Shown in pieces: positions 43,879 through 53,167 of a stretch of 64,000 nucleotides of DNA (position 1 is its first letter; every line of letters starts with the position of its first letter). The notes under the pieces are model-generated. The model saw only the letters and a program-made list of their open reading frames with translations, ran no database searches and was not told where the DNA came from. Source of the DNA: an uncultured Myxococcales bacterium. GTDB taxonomy: Bacteria; Myxococcota_A; UBA9042. A program made the position numbers and the translations under genes. The DNA lies in NCBI GenBank assembly GCA_903883645.1, contig CAISBR010000081.1, positions 128,833 to 192,832 on the forward strand, read 5' to 3'.

Positions 43879-43910
43879 AGGGGCCCGACCACTGCTGCGG
43901 CCGGGCCCCT
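43879..43910 (-). terminator. Rho-independent terminator downstream of the decahaem cytochrome gene
   Basis: A perfect 9-base inverted repeat (43879-43887 and 43902-43910, AGGGGCCCG arm) lies 18 bases beyond the cytochrome stop on the minus strand. The transcript then reads TTGCCGTTTTTG, a T-rich run typical of intrinsic terminators. Confidence 0.75.
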
Positions 43911-43927
43911 ACACCTAGACGAACACG

Positions 43928-46900
43928 CTAGTTATGGCAAGTGGCGCAGCTCTCCGACTCGTCGCCGCTGAAGGGGTCCAGCGGGGTCGGGTCGTAGGTC
44001 TGCGCGGCAAAGTGGGCCTGCGCCGGCGTCGAGTCGTGGCAGCCCCAGCAGGCCAGACGGCCGGGCTTGGTGGCCCAAGTGCCGCTGGTGGTCTTGTCGG
44101 TGTGGCACATTTGGCAGTTGCGAACGTCGACGGGCAGCGTGATGTCCCAGTTGCGGCCGGCCTCGGGGTCGCCGTTGCTGTACCACACGGTCTGCAGCGG
44201 GAAGTTCATGGCCGCGCCGTTGTGGATGGCGTGCACGCGACGCGAGATCGGGTGCGCACCCTGCCAGCCCTGATTGAACGGCGTATTGCTCAGATCCTTG
44301 GGATTCTGCGGCTGGTAATCGTGGCACGAGCCGCACTGGTCGAGCGCCAGGTCGCGCAGGTGCTTGTTGTGGCGCGACGGGTCGACGATCAGGCCATCGC
44401 CATCGGCATTCTGGTGACAAGTCTGGCAGTTGCGGGCCACGGGCAGCTCTTCGGTCGCCTGCTTGACGGTAAAGTTGAGGAACGCGACGCTGGGCGTGAC
44501 GAAGTTGTCGCCGTCGACGCGATAGCGATCGCCAAGCTCGACGCTGACGGTGTAGGTGCCGGCCGGCAAATCGTCGACCGCATCGAGTTGGTAGGTGATC
44601 TTGCCCGCGGCGCGGACGACCTTGGGATCGTCGATGGCGCCCACTGCGGTGCGCTTGGCCAAGGCGTTGCTCGCGGTGCTGCTGTTGGTGCCGGCAGCGA
44701 TCACATTGCCGCCGAACACGGTGGTATTGAGCGCGCTGGCCGCGAACTGGACCGAGAAGACCTTGCCCAAGTTGCGGCTGCGGACGGCGAACTTGCCGGT
44801 GGCCTCGTCGATGTAGGCGATGCCGCGGGCCTTGAAGGCGGCGTTGGCATTGAAGGCGGTGGCGAGCTCCGTGGCGGTTACGGCCGACTTGCTGACGTAG
44901 GCGGTGGCGCCGATGGCAACGGTGGCGCTGCCCGCGACCAGTTTGTCGCCGCCCGTGGCGTCGTAGGTGACCAGAGACTGGCCGCCGTCGAAGGTAACGG
45001 TCAGGCTGGGTGCGGCATCGGCCGACAAGTCCCAAGGGCCCAGGGTGGTCGACAGGATCTTGGCGCGCGCGGCCATGGTCAACGCCGGCGAGCGGAAAGC
45101 GCGCGGGCCGTGCACGAAGAACGCCGAGTCGCCGAACTTGCCGTTGCGGGTCTGGCAGGTGGCGGGCGGCAGCGTCGTGGGCGCAGTGCCCGTCCAGCAG
45201 CCTTCCGCGGCGCCTTCGATCATGGTGGTGTGGTCGATGGCGGTGCCGGTCTTGGCGTCCTTCAAGATCACCGTAACCAGTGGCGCGTCGCCGGCCTCGT
45301 AGTAGCTCTTGCCGCTCTTGGGCGCACTGATCGACAACTCGACGTTGAACTCAGGGGTTAGGCGCGGGTCCTTGGCCGTCCAGTTGTGCGCTTCGACCAC
45401 GCCCATGCCGTAGCCGCCTTCGTCGTGGCAGATTGTGCACTTGCTGTCGGTGGCCTGTGCGCCGCCCTTGTGATTGACGCCCGTGGTGAAGTCGACGTTG
45501 TCGTGGCACGAACCGCAGGCCGCGCGCGACGGGGTCTTCCACGCATCCACGTTTTGGCCGCTGCCGTTGTGGCACTTGGTGCAGTTGGGCAGCTCGGCGG
45601 GGAAGCCGGCTTTGTACCAGCTGGTCTTGGCGTTGCCGTAACCCCAGATCGCGTACACGTTGGCGAGCAGGCCGTTGTCTTTGGTCTCGTCGGCAGCGGT
45701 GGCGGTGTCGTTCCAGAACTGGCCGTCGGGGCCGGCGATGCTGGCCAGATTGCCGCCCGCGTGGATCTTGTGAATCATCACCTTGGCATCCAGGCTCTGC
45801 TTGCTCTGCGCGTCAAAGCTCGACGGGTTGTGGCAGGTCACGCAGTTCTCGACGGTGAGCCGATCGCCGCCGTGGCCCTTGAACTGGGTGCCGTGGCAGG
45901 CCTGGCAAGCCGAGGTTTGTACGATGTTGCGCGTGGCCGGCAGCGTGGTGATGCTGGTGTCGGGCACAAAGTCGAAGACGGCGTCGGCGGTGGCGCCGCT
46001 GTGGCCGCCAATCATCACACTGACGCGGTGGGTCAGCTTGCGGTCGTAGCCCACGAGTGCGCTGCCGGTCTTGCCGTCGACGGTGGCCTTGGCCAGGTTC
46101 GTTACGAATTCGTAGGTGTAGCTGCCATCGTTGTTGTTGGTCAGCAGGCCGGTGGTGGTGCTGCTGCCGCTGGCCTCGCGGTAGGCCTGGATGGCGATGT
46201 CGCCGTCTTTGGCCGGCCAGGGGTCCTTCGCCGCGGCCGAGCCCGACACGGTCTCGATGCGGTAGATGTAGTTGACCCACTTGGTAAACGACTCGCCGGC
46301 GGTGGCGTCGGGGCCGACCAGTTTGGCGATGTTGGCGCTGACGGCAGCGACGTTGGGCACCGGCTTGCCAACCGCGTCGGCGACCTTGAACTTGACGACC
46401 AGCTTACCGGCGTCGTCGGCGGTGGCGGCCGTGATGGTCATCTTGGCGTCGGTCTTGGCGCCGGCGAGGTATTCGCCCGAAGTCTTGAGGTAATCCAAGC
46501 CGTGGAAGCTGGTGACGCCGATGCCGCCGCCCGCGCCCCCCGTGGGGCCGACCGGGCCCGTGGGGCCAGTAGAGCCGTCTTTGATGGTCACCGAAGTGCC
46601 GTCGCTGCACGTGATGGTCTTGCTGCCGTTGCCGTTGTCTTTGACGGTGCAGCTCGTGCCGTCTTTGCCCGCCGCGCCGGTGTCGCCCGTGGTGCCTGTG
46701 GCACCCTGCGGTCCTTGCTCGCCGGTGGTGCCTGTGGCGCCTTGCGGCCCGGCCACACCCTGCTCCCCCTGCACGCCGGTGGCGCCGTCTTTGATGACAA
46801 TGTTGGTGCCATCGGTGCACGCCACGGTCTTGGTGCCGTCGCCGTTCTCTTTGACCGTGCAGCTATTGCCGTCTTTGCCATTGGTACCGTTGCTGCCATT

Positions 46901-47230
46901 GCTGCCGCTGCTGCCTGCCGAGCCGTTGCTGCCGTTTTGCACCGTGACTGCCGTGCCGTCGGGGCAGGTGATGGTCTTGGTGCCGTCGCCATTGTCTTTG
47001 GCGGTGCAGTCTTTGGCGTCGGTGCCGGTCTTGCCGTCCGAGACCTTGACCTCGGTGGTGCCGCAGGTGATGGTCTTGGTGCCGTCGCCGTTGTCTTTGA
47101 TGACACAGGCTGCACCGGCAGCGCCCGAAGAGCCTTTTTCGCCCTGAGCGCCTTCGCAGGCCAGGGTCATGCCGCCAAGAGCAAGTAGCAGAAGGGTACG
47201 CGAGTTCACCGCGCGCAGAATCCGATCCAT
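43928..47230 (-). CDS. OmcA/MtrC-family decahaem c-type cytochrome lipoprotein with collagen-like stalk
   Basis: An 1100-residue outer-membrane-type lipoprotein (lipobox TLAC, Cys25). I count exactly ten CXXCH haem motifs in two groups of five. Long beta-rich segments separate them, the layout of the OmcA/MtrC decahaem family that passes electrons to extracellular acceptors. The N-terminal 240 residues are unusual. Four copies of a CxxxxNGDGTKTITC-type unit alternate with collagen-like GXY triplet runs. These should form a projecting stalk. GAGG lies seven bases before the ATG. A porin/periplasmic decahaem partner (MtrB/MtrA) is not in the window. Confidence 0.92.
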   Translation of the reverse strand: MDRILRAVNSRTLLLLALGGMTLACEGAQGEKGSSGAAGAACVIKDNGDGTKTITCGTTEVKVSDGKTGTDAKDCTAKDNGDGTKTITCPDGTAVTVQNGSNGSAGSSGSNGSNGTNGKDGNSCTVKENGDGTKTVACTDGTNIVIKDGATGVQGEQGVAGPQGATGTTGEQGPQGATGTTGDTGAAGKDGTSCTVKDNGNGSKTITCSDGTSVTIKDGSTGPTGPVGPTGGAGGGIGVTSFHGLDYLKTSGEYLAGAKTDAKMTITAATADDAGKLVVKFKVADAVGKPVPNVAAVSANIAKLVGPDATAGESFTKWVNYIYRIETVSGSAAAKDPWPAKDGDIAIQAYREASGSSTTTGLLTNNNDGSYTYEFVTNLAKATVDGKTGSALVGYDRKLTHRVSVMIGGHSGATADAVFDFVPDTSITTLPATRNIVQTSACQACHGTQFKGHGGDRLTVENCVTCHNPSSFDAQSKQSLDAKVMIHKIHAGGNLASIAGPDGQFWNDTATAADETKDNGLLANVYAIWGYGNAKTSWYKAGFPAELPNCTKCHNGSGQNVDAWKTPSRAACGSCHDNVDFTTGVNHKGGAQATDSKCTICHDEGGYGMGVVEAHNWTAKDPRLTPEFNVELSISAPKSGKSYYEAGDAPLVTVILKDAKTGTAIDHTTMIEGAAEGCWTGTAPTTLPPATCQTRNGKFGDSAFFVHGPRAFRSPALTMAARAKILSTTLGPWDLSADAAPSLTVTFDGGQSLVTYDATGGDKLVAGSATVAIGATAYVSKSAVTATELATAFNANAAFKARGIAYIDEATGKFAVRSRNLGKVFSVQFAASALNTTVFGGNVIAAGTNSSTASNALAKRTAVGAIDDPKVVRAAGKITYQLDAVDDLPAGTYTVSVELGDRYRVDGDNFVTPSVAFLNFTVKQATEELPVARNCQTCHQNADGDGLIVDPSRHNKHLRDLALDQCGSCHDYQPQNPKDLSNTPFNQGWQGAHPISRRVHAIHNGAAMNFPLQTVWYSNGDPEAGRNWDITLPVDVRNCQMCHTDKTTSGTWATKPGRLACWGCHDSTPAQAHFAAQTYDPTPLDPFSGDESESCATCHN

Positions 47231-47506
47231 AGAACCACCTCGTAGTTGTCGCCCGCCTCGAAAGGTTGGGCAGTGCGGCGTTGGCAGTGCGGCATGGGCA
47301 GCACGACGTTGGGCGGGACTGCAAGGCTTGCGGGTACCCGACCACCCCTTGCGCGAAGGATACCTGTGCCCCCGTGCTCTGGACAGAACCGCACGCGCAG
47401 GCGATCTGGCAGCATTATGTTAATGTTTTAAACTGTTAGCTCAGAAAGTCACACTACAGGTTGCAATCGCGTGACTGGCATGGCATTTCGGTGACGAAAC
47501 GGGCAC
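47231..47506. promoter_or_regulatory. Upstream region of the decahaem cytochrome gene
   Basis: 276 bases with no convincing gene. On the minus strand an AT-rich block (about 47415-47445, with CATTATG and TTTAAAAC) is the best candidate for the cytochrome promoter. Two copies of GGCAGTGCGGC at about 47266-47296 form a short direct repeat of unknown meaning. Confidence 0.4.
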
Positions 47507-50500
47507 CTAGCGGCCGTGGCGCGCAGATTGAGGCAACGACGCCTGGGTGCTGCGGATCTGCGCCGGCTGGGCCCCCTGCGGCGCACTGCGCACGGTGATC
47601 TCGGGGATGGTTAGCGAGCACCACTCGGCCGGGTCGTGCACATGGCGGATCGCCACTACGCCGGGGGCATGGCCGCCCGTCAGCCCTTCGATCCACAGTG
47701 TCAGGGTGCGACTACCGCGGAAAGGCACGGCAATGATTTGCATCTTTGCGCTGCCGAGCGACTGCTGGCCATAGATGAGCTGGCCCTTGTAGTCCGACAG
47801 CGCGTCTTGGGTCTGACGAATCGCCACCGTGGCCGGCACCGCGATAAGTGCGTAATACTCGAGCGGATCTTTGTCGTTATCGAGCACGACGTGCAGCTCA
47901 GACTGTTCGCCCACCGCCAAGCTAGCGTGCTCGACGGTCACCTTGGCGAAGCGCTTTTCGCTGGCGGCGCGCAGGTCTACGACCCCGGGCCTGTCGATGC
48001 GCGCCATCGCCCCACGCGGCAGCGCCAGGTCGGCTAGCTGCGAAACCGCAAGCACTTCGCCCATCTTGACGGCCACGGTCTTGCCGCCCATGTTCAGCTT
48101 GACGGTGCCCTGCTCGGGCGGCCGCGCCCCCATCAGCAGCAGCAGGTCGATAAAGCGGGGCAGCGCCGCCGGCTGGCTATACACACCGCCCAGCATGGCC
48201 GGACCCTGAAGCATTCCAGGCTCTTGCGCTAAAATCATGCCGCGCGCAATCACGCCGAACAGCTTGTCGAAGGTCGGCTTGCCCTTCTCGCCCGCCGCCC
48301 ACGCCGCCTTGGCCTGGCCCATCAGCCACTGCAGCTTGCCCACCCGCTCAAAGGCGCGCAGAAAGCGGAAGGTATCGAGCGACTTACCTAGCGCTAGCAG
48401 GTCACTGCCATCGACCTCGGCCAGCGCCGGACCCAGCTTATCGATGGCAAATTGCTGCACGGCATCATCGGTTACCACCCGGAATAGCACCTTGCCGTCA
48501 ATCTCGACCTCGACCACCTCGAGTCCGCCCTGCGCCTCGTCGTACCCCGCGACTTCGCTGGCCTTTTCGTGGCGCGCGACAAAGCCCTCGTCAAGATGTT
48601 TGGCCAGCGCTTGCAGCCGATTACAGGCATCGGGGGCCTGATTGCATAGCCCGGGCGCGTGCTTAATGGCCCTACGCGCAATCTGCAGGTTGCTCGCCAC
48701 CCAGGCCGTCCAGCGCTTGCTCGGCGCCATGCCGGTCCATGGGCGCAGCTGCTGGCTGCCGGCGTCGTACAGCGCGTCGAGCTGCGTCATAGCATGGTCA
48801 AAACCGCTACTTAGCTGCGTACGGTAACCGTCGTCGCTCAGCAGGTTGCGGTCGATCGCCGCCAAAAGCGTGACCCGGGTCGCCACCTGCGCGGACAGTG
48901 CCTCCGCATGCGGGAACCACGACTCCATGGTGGTGACCACATTGGTCACAATCCCGCGCAGCAGCGGGCCTGGCCCAGGATAAACTACAATCTTTTCGCC
49001 AGGTTGCACACTAATGCGACCCGCGCCACCCACCTCGAGCCGCGACCACGTCACGGGCTGGCGCGCCACATCGGCCACACTAAGCTGCCGGCGATCGTGC
49101 GTCTGCCCCGCCTCGTCGACGAGCGCGAGGTCGATCGTGCCCGGAACCGCTGGCCACGCCACCAGTTGCGTCTGCACGCCCGAGGCCACCGGCCGCTGCA
49201 CAGGCGCTGCGAAACCCGCGCCCGACAGGTGCAAGAACAAGGGCTTGGCCTGCTGATTGTGCGTCACCACCCGCAGCTCGAGCTCGCCGCCGGCCACAAT
49301 CGCGCGCGGCGCCTGCACCTCGACCCACGCTTGCCGCGACAGATCGGTCTGCGCTTCGGCCGTGACCCAGGCCTGTTCGCGCACCGGCGTCCAGCGAAAG
49401 CCAAGGCGACCAGTCTGCGGCGGCGTCGGCACTTGCACGCGGACCTTGCCCGTCGCGTCGGTGCGCACCACGGCCACAAAGGTGACCTTGATCTCGCCCT
49501 GGCGCACCACTTCGCCCCCGTCGTCGTCGTCGCCCGCGCCAGCACCACGGCCAGGGACCGACGGCGGCGGCGCTCCGGCCATTCGCTGCGAGGGCGGTGC
49601 CGACATCTTCATTTCCATGGCCTTTTGCGGGGCTGCAGCACCACCGCTGGCATAGCCATAGCCGTGACCGCCGGCGCTGTCTTCTTTCTTACTCCGTATC
49701 TCGTCGCGCATCGCACGCTTCTCGGCCTCGCGTTGCGCCTTTTCTTCCTCTTTGCGCTGCCGCTCGAGCTCGACCGGATCGACCCAGCCATCCAAGTGCC
49801 GCCCCGCCGCACGCAGACTGTCGCCCACCGCCGAATTGAGCGGCCCCGCGGGATCCTTAGCCGCCACGCGGATATCGTAGGCCTCGAGAATACCCGCCAC
49901 CGCCAGCGGCTGACCGGCGCGGTCCTGCGCCTGCAGCTCGACCGTAACTTCGCTATTGGGCCGGCTCCTTTCGGGCACGATCACCTTGGCCTGCACATCC
50001 GGCGGCGCAAAGGCAAAGGCATACCCCTCGACAAACTTGCCCTTATTCGGCCCACTCTCGGCCGCGCCGCCCAGGCTGACCAGCGCCACCGCACCGCTAA
50101 CCGGCACCTGCAAGACCGTGCCAGCAGCAATTTTCTTGGCAATCTCAAACGGTTGAGGCATCAGCGTGCCGTCTTTATCGGCCTTCCACACGATCACCCC
50201 GGCGTGGTCAAGGTTGTGGCGCACGTGCACGGCCAGCTTGCCGTCTTGGGCTACCAAGCTCTCGACTTCAAACGAGTCTTGCTCAGCCGCCTGCGGCGCG
50301 CGCAGGGTCCACAGCGCTCGGCCCGGCAGCTGCTGGGTCCCTTCGTAGGGCGCCAGCGTCACTAGGTGCAGGTAGCGCACGCCCTTGGCCACCGGGATCA
50401 GCTCGCGCTCGACATGCCCAGAGCCCTCGAATTGATAGCGCAAACTACCCTGAGGGGTAATCACCTCGATCTGAAATGGACCCGAGTGGCCGCTGATCTG

Positions 50501-51277
50501 AATGGTGCCGGCCAGCTCGCCGGCGTGCACCTGCATCTTCTGCCGCGGCCCCGCCACCACGCCGTTGCAGCCACTTAGCATACACCTGGGAATCACTTCG
50601 ACTTCGCCATCGTAGGGCTGATTGTCGACCCGCAGCTGATTCTTAAACGACAGGCCGTTGCCCCAGCGCTGCCCCACACCCGCAGCGTTGCCCAAGAACC
50701 AGCCGCCTTTCACTTTTTCGAGCTGGTCGGCGGCGGTCAGGCGCTCAAAGCTATGGGCAAACGACAGCGCGCCCAGCTGGCCCTCGACCACCGAAAACGT
50801 AGTCGAAATCTTGATCTTTGTATCCGCCGAGGCCACATCGACGCGGTACTCGCCCAGGTCGAGCTTTTGCGTCTTGCCATCGGACAGCTGCACCACGGCC
50901 AAGCCCGTGTCGTCGAGAATCACCTCTTGGTCGCGCGGCGCGGCATCGCGCTTAGCCCAGCTGAGTTTTAGCTTGAGCCCGGCGCGACCGGGCAGAATCA
51001 GCCGCGCCCGCACCACTTCGTCGGGCCAGAACTGCGGCTGGTCCATGGTCAGCGAGGCCAGCTTGAGCGCCATGTGCGGCAACAGGTGGCTGGCAACGCC
51101 CAGAATGTGGTCACTTTTGTCGATGTGAAACAGCCTAGAATCGCGGGCATCGGGGGCAAGCGTGCCACCATCGCGACCGGGCAGGACCAGCAGCGCCGCC
51201 AGCAGCGCGAGCACGCCGGCAAAGGGTAGGCGACCGAGCGGCCGCGTCGAACGAAAGGGGATCAGGGGTGCACGCAT
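47507..51277 (-). CDS. Alpha-2-macroglobulin-like protein without a thioester
   Basis: A 1256-residue exported protein: signal anchor or signal peptide, then many beta-sandwich (MG-type) domains. A central low-complexity charged insert (Glu/Lys/Arg, then Gly/Ala/Met/Pro) lies at about 500-600. A large helical region (about 790-1050) occupies the place of the thioester domain. The bait-type and MG segments resemble bacterial alpha-2-macroglobulins, but I see no GCGEQ-like thioester. It may be a protease trap or an outer-membrane-associated scaffold. I chose the ATG at 51277 (MRAPLIPF) with GAGG six bases upstream; the ATG at 51292 is weaker. Confidence 0.7.
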   Translation of the reverse strand: MRAPLIPFRSTRPLGRLPFAGVLALLAALLVLPGRDGGTLAPDARDSRLFHIDKSDHILGVASHLLPHMALKLASLTMDQPQFWPDEVVRARLILPGRAGLKLKLSWAKRDAAPRDQEVILDDTGLAVVQLSDGKTQKLDLGEYRVDVASADTKIKISTTFSVVEGQLGALSFAHSFERLTAADQLEKVKGGWFLGNAAGVGQRWGNGLSFKNQLRVDNQPYDGEVEVIPRCMLSGCNGVVAGPRQKMQVHAGELAGTIQISGHSGPFQIEVITPQGSLRYQFEGSGHVERELIPVAKGVRYLHLVTLAPYEGTQQLPGRALWTLRAPQAAEQDSFEVESLVAQDGKLAVHVRHNLDHAGVIVWKADKDGTLMPQPFEIAKKIAAGTVLQVPVSGAVALVSLGGAAESGPNKGKFVEGYAFAFAPPDVQAKVIVPERSRPNSEVTVELQAQDRAGQPLAVAGILEAYDIRVAAKDPAGPLNSAVGDSLRAAGRHLDGWVDPVELERQRKEEEKAQREAEKRAMRDEIRSKKEDSAGGHGYGYASGGAAAPQKAMEMKMSAPPSQRMAGAPPPSVPGRGAGAGDDDDGGEVVRQGEIKVTFVAVVRTDATGKVRVQVPTPPQTGRLGFRWTPVREQAWVTAEAQTDLSRQAWVEVQAPRAIVAGGELELRVVTHNQQAKPLFLHLSGAGFAAPVQRPVASGVQTQLVAWPAVPGTIDLALVDEAGQTHDRRQLSVADVARQPVTWSRLEVGGAGRISVQPGEKIVVYPGPGPLLRGIVTNVVTTMESWFPHAEALSAQVATRVTLLAAIDRNLLSDDGYRTQLSSGFDHAMTQLDALYDAGSQQLRPWTGMAPSKRWTAWVASNLQIARRAIKHAPGLCNQAPDACNRLQALAKHLDEGFVARHEKASEVAGYDEAQGGLEVVEVEIDGKVLFRVVTDDAVQQFAIDKLGPALAEVDGSDLLALGKSLDTFRFLRAFERVGKLQWLMGQAKAAWAAGEKGKPTFDKLFGVIARGMILAQEPGMLQGPAMLGGVYSQPAALPRFIDLLLLMGARPPEQGTVKLNMGGKTVAVKMGEVLAVSQLADLALPRGAMARIDRPGVVDLRAASEKRFAKVTVEHASLAVGEQSELHVVLDNDKDPLEYYALIAVPATVAIRQTQDALSDYKGQLIYGQQSLGSAKMQIIAVPFRGSRTLTLWIEGLTGGHAPGVVAIRHVHDPAEWCSLTIPEITVRSAPQGAQPAQIRSTQASLPQSARHGR

Positions 51278-51340
51278 GATAACCTCACACAACCGGCAAG
51301 ACGGAACCTGCAGCTTCGACGAACGAGGCGGCGTGGCGGT

Positions 51341-51685
51341 CTATTCGCTGGGGCCGCGCGCCTTGTCGGCGGTAACGGCGATGACGCGCTCGACCATGTG
51401 GCCGACTTGGCGCTTGCCACCGGCCGCCGGGCGAATACCGTCGAGCTCGGGGCCAAGCGCTCCCTTGCCGGCCGACGCGCGACCAATAGCGCGCATGACC
51501 TCGTATGCCTCTGTTCTATCTGCACATTCTTGGCAGGTTAGCACTTGCTTGGCCGGGGCACTGTAGACGAGCTCGCCGTCTTTGTACAAGCGCAGCGAGG
51601 TCGGGTCGCGCTGCAGCTCGTCGGCATCGACGCCGCAGACCGTGGCGGCAAATCCTTGGCGAATCTGCAGAACCCACACCGGCAT
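51341..51685 (-). CDS. Small protein of unknown function
   Basis: A 114-residue protein with a beta-strand-rich start (MPVWVLQIRQGF) and one CQEC motif at about 51-54. GGAGGG lies four bases before the ATG. It follows the rhodanese gene by 15 bases, so the two are probably one operon. I do not recognise the family. Confidence 0.6.
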   Translation of the reverse strand: MPVWVLQIRQGFAATVCGVDADELQRDPTSLRLYKDGELVYSAPAKQVLTCQECADRTEAYEVMRAIGRASAGKGALGPELDGIRPAAGGKRQVGHMVERVIAVTADKARGPSE

Positions 51686-51700
51686 AGCACCCTCCGCCGG

Positions 51701-52105
51701 CTACGGCTCGAGCGACACGGGCAGACCCGCCGCCGTCCACGCCCGCCAACCGCCATCTAGCGACAAGACTGCGGTGTAGCCCATTTTCTGCAGCGACTCA
51801 GCAGCCAGCGCCGAACGAAAACCGCCGCCGCAATAGAGCACAAGGACCTCGTCTTTATTCGGCAAGCGGGCAATCGCATCGCGCTCGATGACCCCGCGGC
51901 CCAAATGCTCGGCACCGGGGATATGGCCGGCCTGCCATTCGCGATCTTCGCGCACATCGATCAGCCGCGGCTGCCCAGTTTGCTGCATCACCCGCAGCTG
52001 GTCGAGGTCAATCTCGCTAACATTTTGCTTACTTTGCTCGACTATGGCCAAGAACTCGGCGGAATGCTGCACGGTAACTCCAGGCGGCCGCTGCGGGCTG
52101 TTCAT
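51701..52105 (-). CDS. Rhodanese-like sulfurtransferase domain protein
   Basis: A single-domain rhodanese of 134 residues. It has the LIDVREDREWQAGHIPGAEHL motif, and the active-site loop is CGGGFRSA with catalytic Cys in VLYCGG. Such proteins move sulfane sulfur. I chose the ATG at 52105; the frame extends upstream without useful content. A role in sulfur or persulfide handling is likely; the specific partner is unknown. Confidence 0.88.
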   Translation of the reverse strand: MNSPQRPPGVTVQHSAEFLAIVEQSKQNVSEIDLDQLRVMQQTGQPRLIDVREDREWQAGHIPGAEHLGRGVIERDAIARLPNKDEVLVLYCGGGFRSALAAESLQKMGYTAVLSLDGGWRAWTAAGLPVSLEP

Positions 52106-52122
52106 GCGCGATACGGGCGGCA

Positions 52123-52317
52123 TCAGAAGCGCAGGCCCCACTTGGCGCGATACGAAAACCAGCGCCATGTCAGCCAGGTGGCGATGCCGGCGACGATGAG
52201 TGTCAGGATGAACGAGTGGGTCAAGTAGAGGCCGAGACCGCTGCCGGCCCAGCCAAGGACCGCTGTCCAACCCAGGCGCGCCGCCTCAGAACGTTGTTTG
52301 GGCAATAACTCTCCCAT
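52123..52317 (-). CDS. Small two-helix membrane protein
   Basis: A 64-residue protein with two hydrophobic helices (about 13-30 and 36-52) separated by a short loop, ending in Trp/Arg/Lys residues. Its ATG at 52317 is 4 bases from the stop of the 52322-53137 gene, so it is probably co-transcribed. No family recognised; its size and helix pair are like AtpI-type or holin-like small proteins, which is not evidence of function. Confidence 0.55.
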   Translation of the reverse strand: MGELLPKQRSEAARLGWTAVLGWAGSGLGLYLTHSFILTLIVAGIATWLTWRWFSYRAKWGLRF

Positions 52318-52321
52318 CTTT

Positions 52322-53137
52322 CTACCTCCGCGCGGGCTCGTGGTCCGCCGACAACTCGAGTCGATAGTGACCCGCCGGCGTCGTCGCTGGCAAGTGCAGG
52401 TGCTGCAAGGCGCTGGCCCAGCATTGGGTCCACAGGGTCGCGGTCGCCGGCTCAAGGAGCTCGGGGAGGGCTGCGATGCGACCTTCTTGGATTTCAAGAG
52501 CAAAAACCGCAGCGGTGCGCTCGGTCGTCTTGGCCTGATTCACACAACGCAGCAGCTTGGCATGGGCGCGGTGCACGGCGGCATCGACCTCGGCGGGTGG
52601 CGGCTGCAGCTCCGGCGGGTCGGGCGGCGGCGGCGGGTCGGGCACAACGGGCGCAATGGGCAATATCGGCTTAGGCTGCAATGGCTTAGACTGCAGAACT
52701 GCGGGCGTCGGCGCGCTGGGCAGCGGCAGGTCACTCTCGGGCGCAAGCTCGCGCAAGACGTTGCGGGCGGTCTCGCGCAGCGGCGGCGGCAGCTCGCCCA
52801 CCTCTTGCAGCGCCCGTTGCCACACCTCGGCCAGCACCCCGCTGCGGACAAGCACCAGGGTCGCGGTGCCCCAAAACAGCAAGCTCCACAGGCAGCCAAG
52901 CCCCTTGCGGGCCGACACCTGCGGCTTGCGCTGCGGCTTGCGCTGCGGCAACCGCTGCGGCTGGGCCCCCGGCGTGGCAGGCGCACGCAGTTCGGCAGCC
53001 GTGAGCGGCTTGGCCATCTCTGCGAAATCAATCGGATCGATACCCAGCAACACGGCGCCACAGCCGCTGCAGTTGGTGTGCGCGCGGGGATTGCGCGTTT
53101 GGCAGCGCGGACAGACGCGGTCTCCGTGGCGAGCCAT
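52322..53137 (-). CDS. Zinc-ribbon protein with membrane helix
   Basis: A 271-residue protein. Its start has a zinc-ribbon (CPRCQTR...CSGCG), then an Arg/Gln/Pro-rich linker and one membrane helix at about 80-97 (LWSLLFWGTATLVLV). A Pro-rich segment (PPPPPDPPE) leads to a C-terminal domain of about 80 residues. I chose the ATG at 53137 because AGGAG sits at good spacing; a GTG two codons upstream is an alternative start. No family recognised. It is 30 bases beyond the FGE-domain gene on the same strand. Confidence 0.65.
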   Translation of the reverse strand: MARHGDRVCPRCQTRNPRAHTNCSGCGAVLLGIDPIDFAEMAKPLTAAELRAPATPGAQPQRLPQRKPQRKPQVSARKGLGCLWSLLFWGTATLVLVRSGVLAEVWQRALQEVGELPPPLRETARNVLRELAPESDLPLPSAPTPAVLQSKPLQPKPILPIAPVVPDPPPPPDPPELQPPPAEVDAAVHRAHAKLLRCVNQAKTTERTAAVFALEIQEGRIAALPELLEPATATLWTQCWASALQHLHLPATTPAGHYRLELSADHEPARR

Positions 53138-53167
53138 CGACACACTCCTGACAGACCTGCGCCAACG

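Noticed and set aside
45386-47188. 600-residue open frame on the + strand
   Set aside because: It lies antisense to the decahaem cytochrome, which has signal peptide and haem motifs. Long antisense frames are common in GC-rich repetitive coding DNA.
48908-50365. 485-residue open frame on the + strand
   Set aside because: Antisense to the alpha-2-macroglobulin-like gene, with Arg/His-rich low-complexity translation and no ribosome binding site.
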